Assembly: GCA_964019425.1 (NCBI GenBank)
Contig: OZ025805.1
Location: forward strand, 1,092,001 to 1,156,000
DNA from: Flectonema sp. DT1601
Taxonomy: Eukaryota > Euglenozoa > Diplonemea > Diplonemida > Diplonemidae
Direction of reading: 5' to 3'
DNA length: 64,000 bases
A program made the position numbers and the translations under genes. The notes under the pieces were generated by a model that was not told the DNA's origin, did not search any database, and saw only the letters and a list, made by a program, of their open reading frames with translations. Positions 30,383 through 41,438 of the stretch are shown one piece after another (the stretch's first letter is position 1; every line of letters begins with the position of its first letter).

Positions 30383-32191
30383 ATGCGACAGCACAACAGA
30401 GCTGTTTTTAAAAAACAACATCCGCATGGTGGAGGTCTCAGAGGACTGGGTGGAATATCATATCCAAAAGACGCACGGGAAGTCAGAGAATACGAAGTAC
30501 CTGCACCAGTCATTGATCCACACGGTGGTGTAGTTCCTCCTGCAGGGTGTAGAGTAGTCATCACACAGGGGATTGATGACTCGGAAAGTGGTAGTGCGAT
30601 ATTCTATACTCTTGATGGAACCAAACCAACAATACGATCGAATTTATATGAAGGACCCATCACAGTACTCCCTCCGACTATTCCTCAGCTTTGCGTCAAA
30701 GCAATCGCTGCGAAGGCGGTCAATTGTTGTTCTGAACCAGCTTCTGAAGTGTTTTCATTCAAATCATCAGAAGCGACACCACCTCCAAACATCTCATGTG
30801 ATGGTGATGTGATTGAGATACTTGCTCATCCGAGAGCGACAATCTACTTCTCTACCGTACTGGGAAGTGATCCACTTGATGGGTATTTATATACAGGTCC
30901 ATTCAGCCTGTTGTCTCATTCAGCGAAGACTTTTGTAATCACAGCTGTGGCAATCATACCAGGGATGGTTCCTAGTGAAAGGATTTCATTAAAAATAGAT
31001 ATCAACGCGAGTACTGTTGAGACCCCGAGAAGAAGGACTTCATCACCTAAACATGTTCGAACTTCAACAGGTGGAGATGTTGAACCGCAATCAAGTATTG
31101 AACTTTCTTATAATAATTCACCTCCAGCATTGATTGTGACCATCCAACCTGATCCACATTGTGACTGTCAGTACTCGAGAGACAAGAATTCTTGGATTCC
31201 AATACCAGCTTCTGGACAACTAACCATACCACTGGAATCATATGAAATGTTTTACGTTTTCAAAACAACTTCTCCAAACGGAAAGTTTTCATTCAGCTAT
31301 CTCTTCATCCCTCCCAAACCTCGTTGGGAAGCTGACTTAAATCAAAATTTCTCTCTCGACACGGCCATCAAATGGCTCTGGGAAGTACATCACCAGTTAC
31401 CTCTTCTTAAAACCGAATTCCTAAAATATCGATATTGCAAAAGCACTCTTGACGTTGCAAATGCTTTGTCCAAAATGGAATCTGCTGTCTTGATGGTTCT
31501 GTTTCACTTGTCGGCGGAAAAAATAGTTTATGAGGGAATTGAACCTGTTCCAGGACAGGAAAATGCGACTCCAACTGATAGGCATTTCAACGAACCTGCT
31601 GATGCGCTGCTTTCTTTATATCACGCTTTGATAGATGCTCAGAAAGGAGGTCCTGGATCTGGTGGTGAAGTTATTGTGTTGAATTGCCTTAAGAAAGCAG
31701 TTAGGCTGACTAAGGAACTTTTACAACTACTTCCGGATAGACCAGCTGGAGTTACGGTACCAAAATGGCTTCAAAACATTAAAGACTTATACACAAATAA
31801 AATATGTAAATCTGATGACCCACAAATTGTCGAATGCTGTGAAGAAGCAGTCAAGGGATGTCGAAGTGATAATGAGCTACCAGAGTACGCTGATGCAACT
31901 GGTGGATTGGTTGGGTTGTTGCTGAAGAAGTTATCGCAATCAGAAGAAGAAAAAGATAAACTGAAAGCAGACTTGTCACAAGCATCTGTCACATGCGACG
32001 AGTTACAAAATCAAATTGACATTCAACTCGCATGGCGTAATGGAGCTCGAATTAGAGAAGCAAAGCTAGAAGCTCGCATTGAAGAACTTCGCAGATCACA
32101 ATCTCTTGGGGGTCCTACTCTGAATACCTCTGTGACGGAGGTAACACCAATTGTGTCATCTCACTTAGCATTCCAAATAAATCCAGATTAA
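30383..32191 (+). CDS. protein with chitobiase-C/Fn3-like modules and coiled coil, 602 aa
   Basis: The true start is the ATG at 30383, 12 nt after a TTTTCAAAG acceptor-like site; codons upstream in the frame have no ATG. Residues about 42-125 match the CHB_HEX_C/Fn3-associated module, with the hallmark AIFYTLDGTKPTIRSNLYEG. A second diverged copy follows (about 132-205: ATIYFSTVLGSDPLDGYLYT). The middle third is helical (about 290-500) and residues about 525-580 form a coiled coil (LSQSEEEKDKLKADLSQAS). There is no signal peptide, so this is an intracellular use of a module best known from secreted glycosidases and predicted cytoskeletal proteins. No catalytic domain; scaffold role inferred. 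Confidence 0.75.
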   Translation: MRQHNRAVFKKQHPHGGGLRGLGGISYPKDAREVREYEVPAPVIDPHGGVVPPAGCRVVITQGIDDSESGSAIFYTLDGTKPTIRSNLYEGPITVLPPTIPQLCVKAIAAKAVNCCSEPASEVFSFKSSEATPPPNISCDGDVIEILAHPRATIYFSTVLGSDPLDGYLYTGPFSLLSHSAKTFVITAVAIIPGMVPSERISLKIDINASTVETPRRRTSSPKHVRTSTGGDVEPQSSIELSYNNSPPALIVTIQPDPHCDCQYSRDKNSWIPIPASGQLTIPLESYEMFYVFKTTSPNGKFSFSYLFIPPKPRWEADLNQNFSLDTAIKWLWEVHHQLPLLKTEFLKYRYCKSTLDVANALSKMESAVLMVLFHLSAEKIVYEGIEPVPGQENATPTDRHFNEPADALLSLYHALIDAQKGGPGSGGEVIVLNCLKKAVRLTKELLQLLPDRPAGVTVPKWLQNIKDLYTNKICKSDDPQIVECCEEAVKGCRSDNELPEYADATGGLVGLLLKKLSQSEEEKDKLKADLSQASVTCDELQNQIDIQLAWRNGARIREAKLEARIEELRRSQSLGGPTLNTSVTEVTPIVSSHLAFQINPD

Positions 32192-32406
32192 TAATTATTA
32201 CTCTATCTTTCCTTTTTGTATCTATTCTTTAGAGTTTTCAATGTAGAAAGACTTGTTTGTCTTCTTCTTTCTTCTTAATTCCGTTACTTCCTTTTAGAAG
32301 GATAAATTAAAATGTAAAATATAATTTTCTTTAACATGTTCAAAGTAAGTTACAAATAAATAATTTCAACACCACACAGGAGAGGGGATCATATATAATC
32401 AATAAA

Positions 32407-35400
32407 ATGGGTAGCGACCCAACACAAGTTGACTGTATCCTGAATGCTAAAGAAGGTAGATTAGTACTTCAGGATGGTACGGTTATCAAGGGAAAGTCTT
32501 TCGGAGCTGATAAGTCAATTGCTGGAGAAGTTGTATTTAACACAGGTATGGTTGGATACCCTGAATCACTTTCTGATCCATCATACAAAGGTCAAATCTT
32601 AGTTATCACCTACCCATTAGTTGGTAACTACGGAGTACCAGACAGAAATGAAATTGATGAGAAGACTGGATTGCCTCGATTCTTTGAATCTGACAAAGTT
32701 CAAGTCAGCGGTGTAATCGTCAGCGACTACAGCTACGAACCAAGTCACTACGCAAGTACCTCATCATTGGGTAATTGGTTAAAAGAACACAATGTACCTG
32801 CTTTGTATAATATCGATACTCGTATGCTTACAAAGATTATTAGAGAACATGGGTCTCTACTTGGAAAGATTCTTCTCGACGATAAGAATATCGACTTTGA
32901 GGATCCTAACAAGAGAAATCTGATCGCAGAAGTATCCAACCCTGAAGTTAGAACATACGGTACTGGTAAGTTTAAGATCTGTGCTGTTGACTGTGGTATG
33001 AAGAATAACATCATTCGTTACTTTGTTCATCACACTGACTCAACTGTAAAGGTTGTTCCATGGGATTATGATTTCAGTGGAGAAGACATGGATGGTTTGT
33101 TCCTTTCAAACGGTCCTGGTGATCCAGACACTATGGGACTCACTATTGATAACATTAAAAAGGTCTTAGTCAGAGAGCCTCCAATCCCAATCTTTGGAAT
33201 TTGCATGGGTCATCAACTTCTCGCGAAGGCAGCTGGAGCAAAGACTTTTAAAATGAAGTTTGGAAACAGAGGTATGAACCAACCTGTTATCGATATGCGT
33301 ACCACCAGATGTTACATCACTCCACAAAACCACGGATTCGCTGTTGATGAAAAGACTCTTCCAGAGGATTGGGAGCCACTGTTCTACAACGCGAATGACT
33401 ACACCAACGAAGGTATTTGTCACGTTTCAAAGCCATTCTTCTCTGTTCAGTTCCATCCAGAAGCGATGGGAGGTCCAACTGACACTGACTTCTTGTTCCA
33501 CATGTTCCTCAACAGAATCTCTGAGAAGAACTCACGTGTTACAATCGTCCCAATGAGACGCAAGCCAGACTGCAAGAAGATTTTGCTTCTGGGATCAGGT
33601 GGTCTTTCAATTGGTCAGGCCGGAGAGTTTGACTACAGCGGATCTCAGGCTATCAAAGCTTTGAAGGAACACAATTTACGTGTTGTTTTAGTTAACCCGA
33701 ATATCGCGACTGTTCAAACTTCGAAAGGAATGGCTGACGAGGTTTACTTTGAGCCAGTCACTCCAGAACTTGTTACAAAGATTATCGAAAAGGAAAAGCC
33801 TGATGGTATTCTTCTCCAGTTCGGAGGACAAACTGCTCTCAACTGTGGTGTCGCTCTTCGTGACGCCGGAGTTCTTGAGCGCCACAACGTCGAAGTGTTG
33901 GGAACACCAGTAGACGCTATCGTAGCAACTGAGGATCGTGAAGTATTCGCTGAGAAGTTGGTTGAAATTAATGAGAAGGTTGCTCCTTCCATCATTGCGA
34001 ACAACGTAGAGGAAGGTATGAAGGCTGCTGAAAAGATTGGATACCCAGTTCTAGTTCGTTCTGCCTTCGCTCTAGGAGGTCTTGGTTCTGGATTCGCCTA
34101 CAACGCAGAGGAAATGAGGGAGTTGGCAACAAAGGCGTTTGCTGGAACTGAACAAATTATTGTTGACAAGTCCCTCAAGGGATGGAAGGAAGTCGAATAC
34201 GAAGTAGTACGTGACGCTGAAGACAATTGCATTACCGTCTGCAACATGGAGAACTTTGACCCTCTTGGTATTCACACTGGTGACTCAGTTGTTGTAGCGC
34301 CGAGTCAAACTCTTACTAACGACGAGTACTACACTTTGAGACGTGTCGCTATTAAGATCGCTCGTCACATTGGTATCGTAGGAGAGTGTAACGTCCAGTA
34401 CGCTGTAGACCCTCACAGCAAAGACTACTGCATTATTGAGATGAACGCTCGTCTGTCTCGTTCTAGTGCTCTCGCGTCAAAGGCCACTGGATACCCTTTG
34501 GCATACGTTGCTGCTAAGTTAGCTCTTGGTACTAAACTTCCGGATATCAGAAACGCTGTCACTCAGTCAACCTGCGCGTGCTTCGAGCCATCTTTGGATT
34601 ACTGCGTCATCAAGTTCCCAAGATGGGATATGAGAAAGTTCTCTCGCGTCTCCTCAGACATCGGATCAGCCATGAAGAGTGTTGGTGAAGTGATGTCTAT
34701 CGGACGGAAGTTCGAGGAAGCATTCCAAAAGGGATTGAGAATGGTTGACGGTGGAATTGATGGATTCGGTGATTTAGCCGCCTGCAAGGAGAATGAAACT
34801 ACCGAAGAAGAGCTCGACGGTCTGCTGTCGAACCCAAGCGATCGCCGTGTCTTCGCCATCTCTGTTGCTCTTAACAGAGGATACTCAGTTGATAGAGTTC
34901 ATAAGTTAACAAACATTGACAGATGGTTCCTTGGAAAGCTTCAGAACCTCGTTGAGATTGAACAGCGTCTTACCAAAGCAAAGAAACCTCTTCCATCAGA
35001 CCTCCTCGTTCTCGCAAAGAAGTCAGGATTTAGTGACGGCGGTATTGGACGTGTCGTCGGAGCTACTGAAGAAGAGGTTTGTCATTATTATTTTTTACAC
35101 CATCAGGATCCTTATGATTATCATCTTTAACATAATAAATTAAAACACAACAAACAGATCCGTAACTTGAGATCCCGTAACGGAATCTTCCCAGTTGTGA
35201 AGCAGATTGATACCCTCGCAGCAGAGTTTCCTGCAAAGACTAACTACTTGTACACAACTTACAACGGAACAGAAAACGGTATGTAGATACATTGGTTGTA
35301 CTTTATGTTATGAATATTGAAGTCATTGAGATGGTTAATAAAATATATAAAAAAAAAACAGATCTCGACTTCCCAGGAGGTGGTGTGATGGTTCTCGGAT

Positions 35401-37049
35401 GTGGTGCCTACAGAATTGGTAGCAGTTGTGAGTTTGATTGGTGTGCTGTCAGTTGTGTCCGTGCCCTTAACCAACTCGGGTTGAAGAGTATTGTTGTTAA
35501 CTACAACCCAGAGACTGTGTCTACTGACTTCGATGAAAGTGACAGATTGTACTTCGAGGAATTATCTCTTGAGAGTGTGTTGGGTATCTACCAGAGTGAG
35601 GGAGCCAGAGGTGTTGTTGTTTCAGTTGGTGGACAGATTCCAAACAACTTGGTCGTTCCACTTTCAAAGTGTGGAGTTACCGTATTGGGAACCAGCCCTG
35701 AATCCATCGATTCTTGTGAAGACAGAAACAAGTTCTCACGTCTTTGTGATACACTCAGTATTGATCAACCTCAATGGATTGAAGCAGCTTCTACTGATGA
35801 AGCTAAACAGTTTGCTTCTAGAGTTGAGTACCCAGTTCTTGTTAGACCATCTTACGTTCTTTCTGGTGCTGCCATGAACGTCGCTGAAAACGAAACCGAC
35901 TTGGTTGCCTACTTGAACATGGCTACTAATGTTAACCGTGAACACCCGGTTGTTATTTCTAAGTTCGTAAAGAACGCCAAGGAGATTGAAATGGATGCTG
36001 TTTGCCGTGATGGTCGCATCATCAACTACGCTGTTTCCGAGCACGTTGAAAATGCTGGTGTTCACTCTGGAGACGCCACTTTGTTCTTGCCAGCTCAGAA
36101 GTTGTACGTCGAGACTGTCCGTCGTATTAAAAGAATTATGTCATCGTTGTGTGCCAGACTTAACATCACTGGTCCAGTCAATGCTCAGTTCTTATCGAAG
36201 AACAACGACATTAAAATTATCGAAATGAACCTTCGCGCCAGTAGGTCGTTCCCTTTTGTCTCGAAGACCTTCGACGTCAACTTCATCGATCTCGCAACGA
36301 GAGCAATGGTTGGAGCACCTTGCCCAGCTTACAACATTAACCTTTATGAGACTGAGTACGTCTGCTGTAAGTCTCCAATGTTCTCTTTCACAAGATTACA
36401 GGGAGCTGATCCAATCACTCGTGTTGAGATGGCTTCAACTGGTGAGGTTGCTTGCTTTGGTGTTGACCAGCACGAGGCATTGATTAAATCTCTTCTATCA
36501 ACTGGTTTCAAACTTCCAACAAGAACTCGTTGTATTCTTGTATCAGTTGGTCCAACTAGACACAAGGTTGCCTTCATCAGTTACATGAAGTCACTTGTTA
36601 AGATGGGATACAAGTTGTACTGCACTGAAAACACGCAAAAGTTCTACGCTGAGGAAGGTATTCAGTGTGAGACTATCGCAAAACCAAACACTGGATCAGA
36701 ACCTGGAGCGTCTGATATCCCTGGAGCGTTAGAACTGATTAGAAATAATAAGATTGATTTAGTTATTAACATTCCTGGATCATTCTCTTCCCAGAGCATC
36801 ACCAGCGGTTACAAGATGAGAAGATCTGCTGTTGATTTTGGTGTTCCTCTTCTTACTAACATTCAACTTGCGGTAGCTCTTGTTCAAGCAATGGAGAGAG
36901 TTGATATCACTGACTTAAAGGTTCGTTCATGGAATGAATATGTCATCGCTGGATACCACAAGGAGATTCTTTCCCAGCCACCAGGTACTACTCCTCTACA
37001 CAGACCTATGCCAGCTCCAAAGGATCTTCCAGCGGCACTTAACTGGTAG
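32407..37049 (+). CDS. glutamine-dependent carbamoyl-phosphate synthase (CPS II), three exons, 1492 aa
   Basis: Exons 32407-35076, 35158-35278 and 35362-37049; introns of 81 nt (GTTTGT...AACAG, phase 0) and 83 nt (GTATGT...AACAG, phase 1). It makes carbamoyl phosphate from glutamine, bicarbonate and ATP for pyrimidine synthesis. The glutaminase part (about 1-385) has an intact triad: Cys266 in [10 protein letters not shown], His350 and Glu352 in VQFHPEA. Two synthetase halves follow, each with an ATP-grasp region (first about 400-930 with [20 protein letters not shown]; second from about 935 with [18 protein letters not shown] core upstream and [20 protein letters not shown]). The C-terminal MGS-like allosteric domain is at about 1310-1450. 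No dihydroorotase or aspartate transcarbamoylase is fused, unlike CAD; stand-alone CPS II of this size occurs in kinetoplastids. Codon use looks more biased than in neighbours, fitting high expression. Confidence 0.95.
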
Positions 37050-38701
37050 ATCGTTTCTTACTAAAAAATATATATGTCACTCGTCGCTCTTTAGGATGCT
37101 TTTGCGCACTTCAAGAGTATACGCCAGTGGACGACAACAACCTCAGGATGCTTATGCGCACTTCGAGGATTGATGTTGGAGGCTGTGCAACGACTGCGAC
37201 AGCATCTGGCGCGTCCGAAATACTTTTCCGCGAGGTTTTCCTTAGCGGAGGGATTCCAAAAAAAAAAGAAAAAAAAAAAAAAAAAAACAAACAAAAGTAA
37301 AAAAAGGAAAAAAGAAAAAAAATTAAAACAAAGCAGCTCCCTCTCTCTTTTTCGTGTTCTAAAAAAAAAAGAAGGCTAAAAATAATACTCCTTCGTTTAT
37401 ATCTAATTCTGAAGCAAAAAAAAAAAAAAAAAAAACATATCAGCAAAAGAAAATAATAATAAAAAAAAAAAGAAATCTATCATTGGAAGTTATATTGAAG
37501 AGAAGACCTGAATATCATATTTACTCAGTTCCCTATTTTCGTTCCCCTCCCAATTGGCGTTTAGCATGTTCCGTTGCCTTCAGACTGACTCGCTGTTTGA
37601 TTGCGCAAGTCTTGAAGATTGGTGGTTCTGTTTCTTTCTCTCTCTCCCACTCTCTCTCTCTCTTTTTATATTTTCCTTTTCCAGTGTTTACTCTTTTCCC
37701 GCGTTTTCTTTTTTTCTCTTCATTCATTTTTTTTCTACATACATAACAAGACACTCCTAAGTGTCGAAAGTTATTTATTTTTACATATAAATGGGGGTAT
37801 TGTTGTCTGTCTGTCAGCATTCGTGTTTTATAAAAACGAACAAAAATCGCAAAAAAAAAAAAAAAAAAATAATTTTAGTTGAAGAAAGGTTTTATTGTGT
37901 AGCTGAAAATACCTTTTTTTTTTTTTTTTTGTTGTTTTCTTCCCAATCCAGTCTTATAAAATAAAGGGCAACAACAACACTGACAGTAAATAATTAACAA
38001 TGCCTTTTTTTTGCTAATATACGGGAAAAAAGAAGAAAAAAAAAAAAAAAAAAAATACTGCTGGTAAACGTGTTGCGTTCTTATTAGTTTGTCTCTTAGT
38101 CAGAGTACCAGTGGGCAGCTAAGTATTCCATACAAAGGAATGAATTAAAGGTGGGGCCTTCATTGTAAGATCTCACTTATTCTTCCTTTTTTTTTCCCCC
38201 ACCCCCTCAAGATTGTTGTTCCTTTGAGCTTGATAATAAACTATCAATTCAACCCCCCCGCCGCTTTACTTTTTTTTTAATCACGGAGCTGGGATATTTC
38301 GTACTCGTCGATGAGTAGTAAAAAAAAAAAAAAAAAAAATCCCCCTTTTTTTTTTTTTCCCCAGCAATGATTTATTTATTTTACATTTTTTTTTTGTTTG
38401 CCGCCATGGAGTTTGAACAAAAAGGGAAAAATAAAGGAGAAAAGAAAAAAAAAAAAAAAAGAAAAAATAATTCCCTCCCCCGAACCCCCAAATATCAACC
38501 AATTCCTCTCCTATTCCGATAGCTGGGTTTTGATGAAACTGAAATGAACAATATATTAGCACTAGACATTTATGTGTTCCCTATTCAAATATATTTAGTT
38601 AAAGTAAAGAAGCTCTGTCGTGTTGTCAACTCACTTGACGTGATTGTCTCACAAGTGACGAGGCAAGAATGTAGAGGAAAAATTGATAATAAGAAAATAA
38701 A

Positions 38702-38733
<32 letters not shown>

Positions 38734-39007
38734 GTCAGCCAACCCCTGGACGTGCCACTCCCTTTCCTGAACTCTTTATTTCTTTCGTTTTTCGCTTTCC
38801 ATTCCTACCTCCCACTCGCACAGGTCAACACGAGGAGCAAGTTGTTGTTGTATTCGTACAGAGCAACTCCTGCAGGTCCTACAAAATATGACTCGAAAAC
38901 TATCTGCAGTTAGGGACGGCAAATAGACATCAAAATCGCAGTTAGTTTTTTTCCGATATTTTTTTTCACAATAAGCTAATCGTTAAACAGAGACAATACG
39001 ACACAAT
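37050..39007. other. non-coding gap, homopolymers and short repeats
   Basis: After the CPS II stop, a motif (AGGATGCTTTTGCGCACTTC at about 37094, AGGATGCTTATGCGCACTTC at about 37145) is repeated 51 bp apart. Poly-A runs near 37260, 37420, 37850, 38040, 38320, 38445 and 38707 and a CT-rich tract near 37640 fill much of the rest. A 38544 ATG frame begins with plausible residues but runs into poly-Lys from the homopolymer. No RNA gene recognised. Confidence 0.45.
38211..38257 (+). repeat. short dispersed repeat with C-tail, copy 1
   Basis: GATTGTTGTTCCTTTGAGCT followed by TGATAATAAACTATCAATTC and a C run. The same sequence, with two substitutions and one small indel, occurs at 39915-39961. Like the larger repeat family at 3.1 and 23 kb, it ends in a C tract. 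Confidence 0.7.
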
Positions 39008-39490
39008 ATGGGAGGAAAGAAAGGCGGGTCTAAACCCTCAAAGACTGAAACCGAACCAGAGCCTAGAGAGCCTAAGATTGAGAAACCAGAGAATGTTGAA
39101 GAAGAAGATGTTGAAGATGAGAAGCTGAGAGAAGTTCTGAGAGGATCAGGTGACTTAAAAGAGATGGTCGCTAAGCAGCAATTCCCCATCACAAACTTCA
39201 GAGAAAGACTCCCAGCATTCAAAAGGTTTAGTAAGTTACTAATGGCTGATGAGAGTAAGGAAGTATTTAGAAAGTTTCTAATCACATCAATGTTGATGTT
39301 GTTCCTTCCGGTGTCTGCTTTCTACATCTCCCTCGATGTCTTTCTCAGCTACGAAGTAAACACTGAGCAAGCTCCAGTATTCGCTGCTATTGTTGCACTC
39401 TGTTCAGTTCAAGCAATATCAATTGGTTATGTTATTATGACTTGTTATGAAGAAAGAGAGTTGAGAGATAACAAAGAAAAGAGCGACTAG
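39008..39490 (+). CDS. VMA21: VMA21-like V-ATPase assembly protein, 160 aa
   Basis: VMA21 is an ER membrane chaperone for assembly of the V-ATPase Vo sector. The C-terminal 75 residues have its two-helix layout: a first helix at about 88-109 (FRKFLITSMLMLFLPVSAFY) with the conserved Pro near its end, a short loop, and a second helix at about 122-146 ending in GYVIMTCYEERE. The protein ends in KEKSD, which fits a KXKXX-type ER retrieval signal, as expected for this family. An unusual acidic N-terminal extension of about 80 residues (PEPREPKIEKPENVEEEDVE) makes it longer than yeast VMA21 (77 aa). The ATG is 17 nt after a GTTAAACAG acceptor-like site. Single exon. Confidence 0.8.
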   Translation: MGGKKGGSKPSKTETEPEPREPKIEKPENVEEEDVEDEKLREVLRGSGDLKEMVAKQQFPITNFRERLPAFKRFSKLLMADESKEVFRKFLITSMLMLFLPVSAFYISLDVFLSYEVNTEQAPVFAAIVALCSVQAISIGYVIMTCYEERELRDNKEKSD

Positions 39491-39976
39491 AATTGTGAAC
39501 TGACGCACTCGTTTACTCTGATGCAGTTAATATTATTATCACTTTTGATTTAATGAACCGAGTGAGAGATTGAAAAGCACCGACTTGTCCTCACATGATG
39601 TTGCTGTAGGGTAATACAAGCAAGGCGTACGCTCTTAATAGTTTCTTGTATTCTTTGTTGGGGATTTTCGTTCTAACCATCCCAGTTCTTGTTTCCAGTG
39701 TGACGTGTCGTCTGACAAGTTTTTGTGATGCTGACTCCGTTGGCAAACTGGTTTCGCGCAACTTTATTTTATGATTAAATTAATCTAAATATTCTTTTTT
39801 GAGGAACTAAACCTCATCGAAGGGAATCACACATTCAGAACATTAATAACTTTATTATCCATTTCTTCAGAAAGGTTTACTACGCTGCTGTTGACAGTCA
39901 ATATTGTCCAGAGAGATTGTTGTTCCTTTGAGCTTGATAGTAAAGTATCAATTCACCCCCCTCAGAAGCAGAAGAA
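39491..39976. other. non-coding gap ending in a repeat that supplies a splice-acceptor-like site
   Basis: AT-rich 3' UTR and spacer. The last 60 bases contain copy 2 of the C-tailed short repeat (39915-39961), directly followed by CTCAG and the next start codon. Confidence 0.5.
39915..39961 (+). repeat. short dispersed repeat with C-tail, copy 2
   Basis: Near-identical to 38211-38257. Its C tract is followed directly by TCAG (to 39966), 10 nt before the ATG of the U-box gene, so the repeat appears to form the polypyrimidine tract of that gene's acceptor. Confidence 0.7.
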
Positions 39977-41438
39977 ATGTTGTCCTACTTACTAGGCGAG
40001 GAGCATCTTAAAGAGATGGAAGAGGAGTGGGTTGTTGTTCAACAAGAAGGAGGAGTAATAAGAGAAGAGGAATCATTGTCTAGTCGTTTCATTTCTGTGA
40101 TTGAAGTAGGAACTACGTTAGGAATTGCTAAGGTTCGTGGTAATAGAATATTAGTAATCCGTCCATTGAAAGGTTGGATGAGTGTTATTAGTCAAACTGG
40201 TGAGCAGATTGTTGACAGACAAAATGAACCCGACGGACTCTGCTGTCCGATAACGAAAATGATGTTCAAAGAACCAGTCATGGTCCCCCACAGTGGATAT
40301 ACTTATGAGAAGAACGCATTAATGAACTTCTGGCAAAAGACAAAGGGAGGATCAAGAGATCAAGGATGGCCAAGAGATCCAATGACAAACGTTCAGCTAC
40401 CAGACACGAGCATCCATCCAAATATCGCAGTCAGAGTTCAAGTTGCACAGTGGCTTCAATACAACGCTGCTAGGATACCTGAGGGATGGACGGATCGTAT
40501 TGTTCCTCCTCTTTCATCAGCTTCTTCAACTCCTCCACCTGAAGGCGGTCGATTCGGTGGTTTTGTCATCGGACAGAAGATCTGCGTGTCACACTCATCT
40601 CGCAATGTGAAAAGAGGAGACATCGGAATATTTAAAGGTCCCATCAAACCTTATGATAGAGCAATTGCTGAAGGGCTCGTTGAAATTCTGTGGGACCGAG
40701 AACCTGATGGTCCTCCTACAACTGTTCCTCTAAAGGATGTTGCCGTATGTGATCTTTGTCTTCTGTAATTTTACAACTCAATTTAAAAGGCGCAAAAAAA
40801 ACGAGACAAAAAAAAACAGCCGATGGACAAGCGATGGGGCATTCTGAGGAGAGTTTTATCTGAGCAACGCCACAATGGAAATATTGAAGAGGTGTGTAGT
40901 CAGACTGCCCACCATTTATGTTCTTGTGGTGATTTCTGTTAACAAAAAAAAACAAAAATAAAATCAGGGACTTGAAGAACGCGTTCAGCAACTAGCGGAC
41001 GCTCTAAACCAACGCGACCGATTCCTTGAAGAAGTAACTGTGTCTACAGTCGAGAAGTGTAAGAAATACAAATCCTGGGCACCTGAAGGGAAGGTTTGTG
41101 AAATAGTAATTCGTCAAATGGGAACTGATCATAAAGATGTCAGTAATGAAGAAGTCTTAGGAGAGTTACAACTAGAATCAGTTCACAGAGTAATAAAACG
41201 ATTAGCGAGAGCTGGTACAGTTGAAAAGAGTACAACAACTCAAGAGGGAATACCATTCAGAGCAAGGTTATTAAGAATTAGTCAGGTACCAAAGTCAGCA
41301 GTTTCTTGTTTAGGGGCAGCCCTGATAGTTGCAGCCATCTCTGTTAGGCTTGTCCTCGACGAGAAAGAAGAACAAAAGATAACTGAGCAGGTGAATGAAA
41401 ATATACTTTCGGAAGTAGAAAGTTGTGAAAGCTCATAA
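39977..41438 (+). CDS. U-box E3 ligase-like membrane protein, three exons, 436 aa
   Basis: Exons 39977-40744, 40820-40891 and 40968-41438; introns of 75 and 76 nt (GTATGT, GTGTGT donors), all phase 0. Residues about 35-80 form an SH3-like barrel (RGNRILVIRPLKGWMSVISQ). A U-box follows at about 87-162 (CCPITKMMFKEPVMVPHSGY then TYEKNAL; NIAVRVQVAQWLQ), which recruits E2 enzymes without zinc. Residues about 200-258 look like a second SH3-like barrel (KICVSHSSRNVKRGDIGIFK). Exon 3 starts with a coiled coil, then a possible winged helix (about 330-375), and a hydrophobic segment (SCLGAALIVAAISVRLV, about 392-408) likely to be a tail-type membrane anchor. Likely a membrane-anchored ubiquitin ligase; target unknown. 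The domain order is not one I recognise. Confidence 0.75.

Noticed and set aside
38544-38891. Plus-strand frame of 115 codons with an acceptable N-terminal half
   Set aside because: Runs through a poly-Lys homopolymer and has no supporting context.
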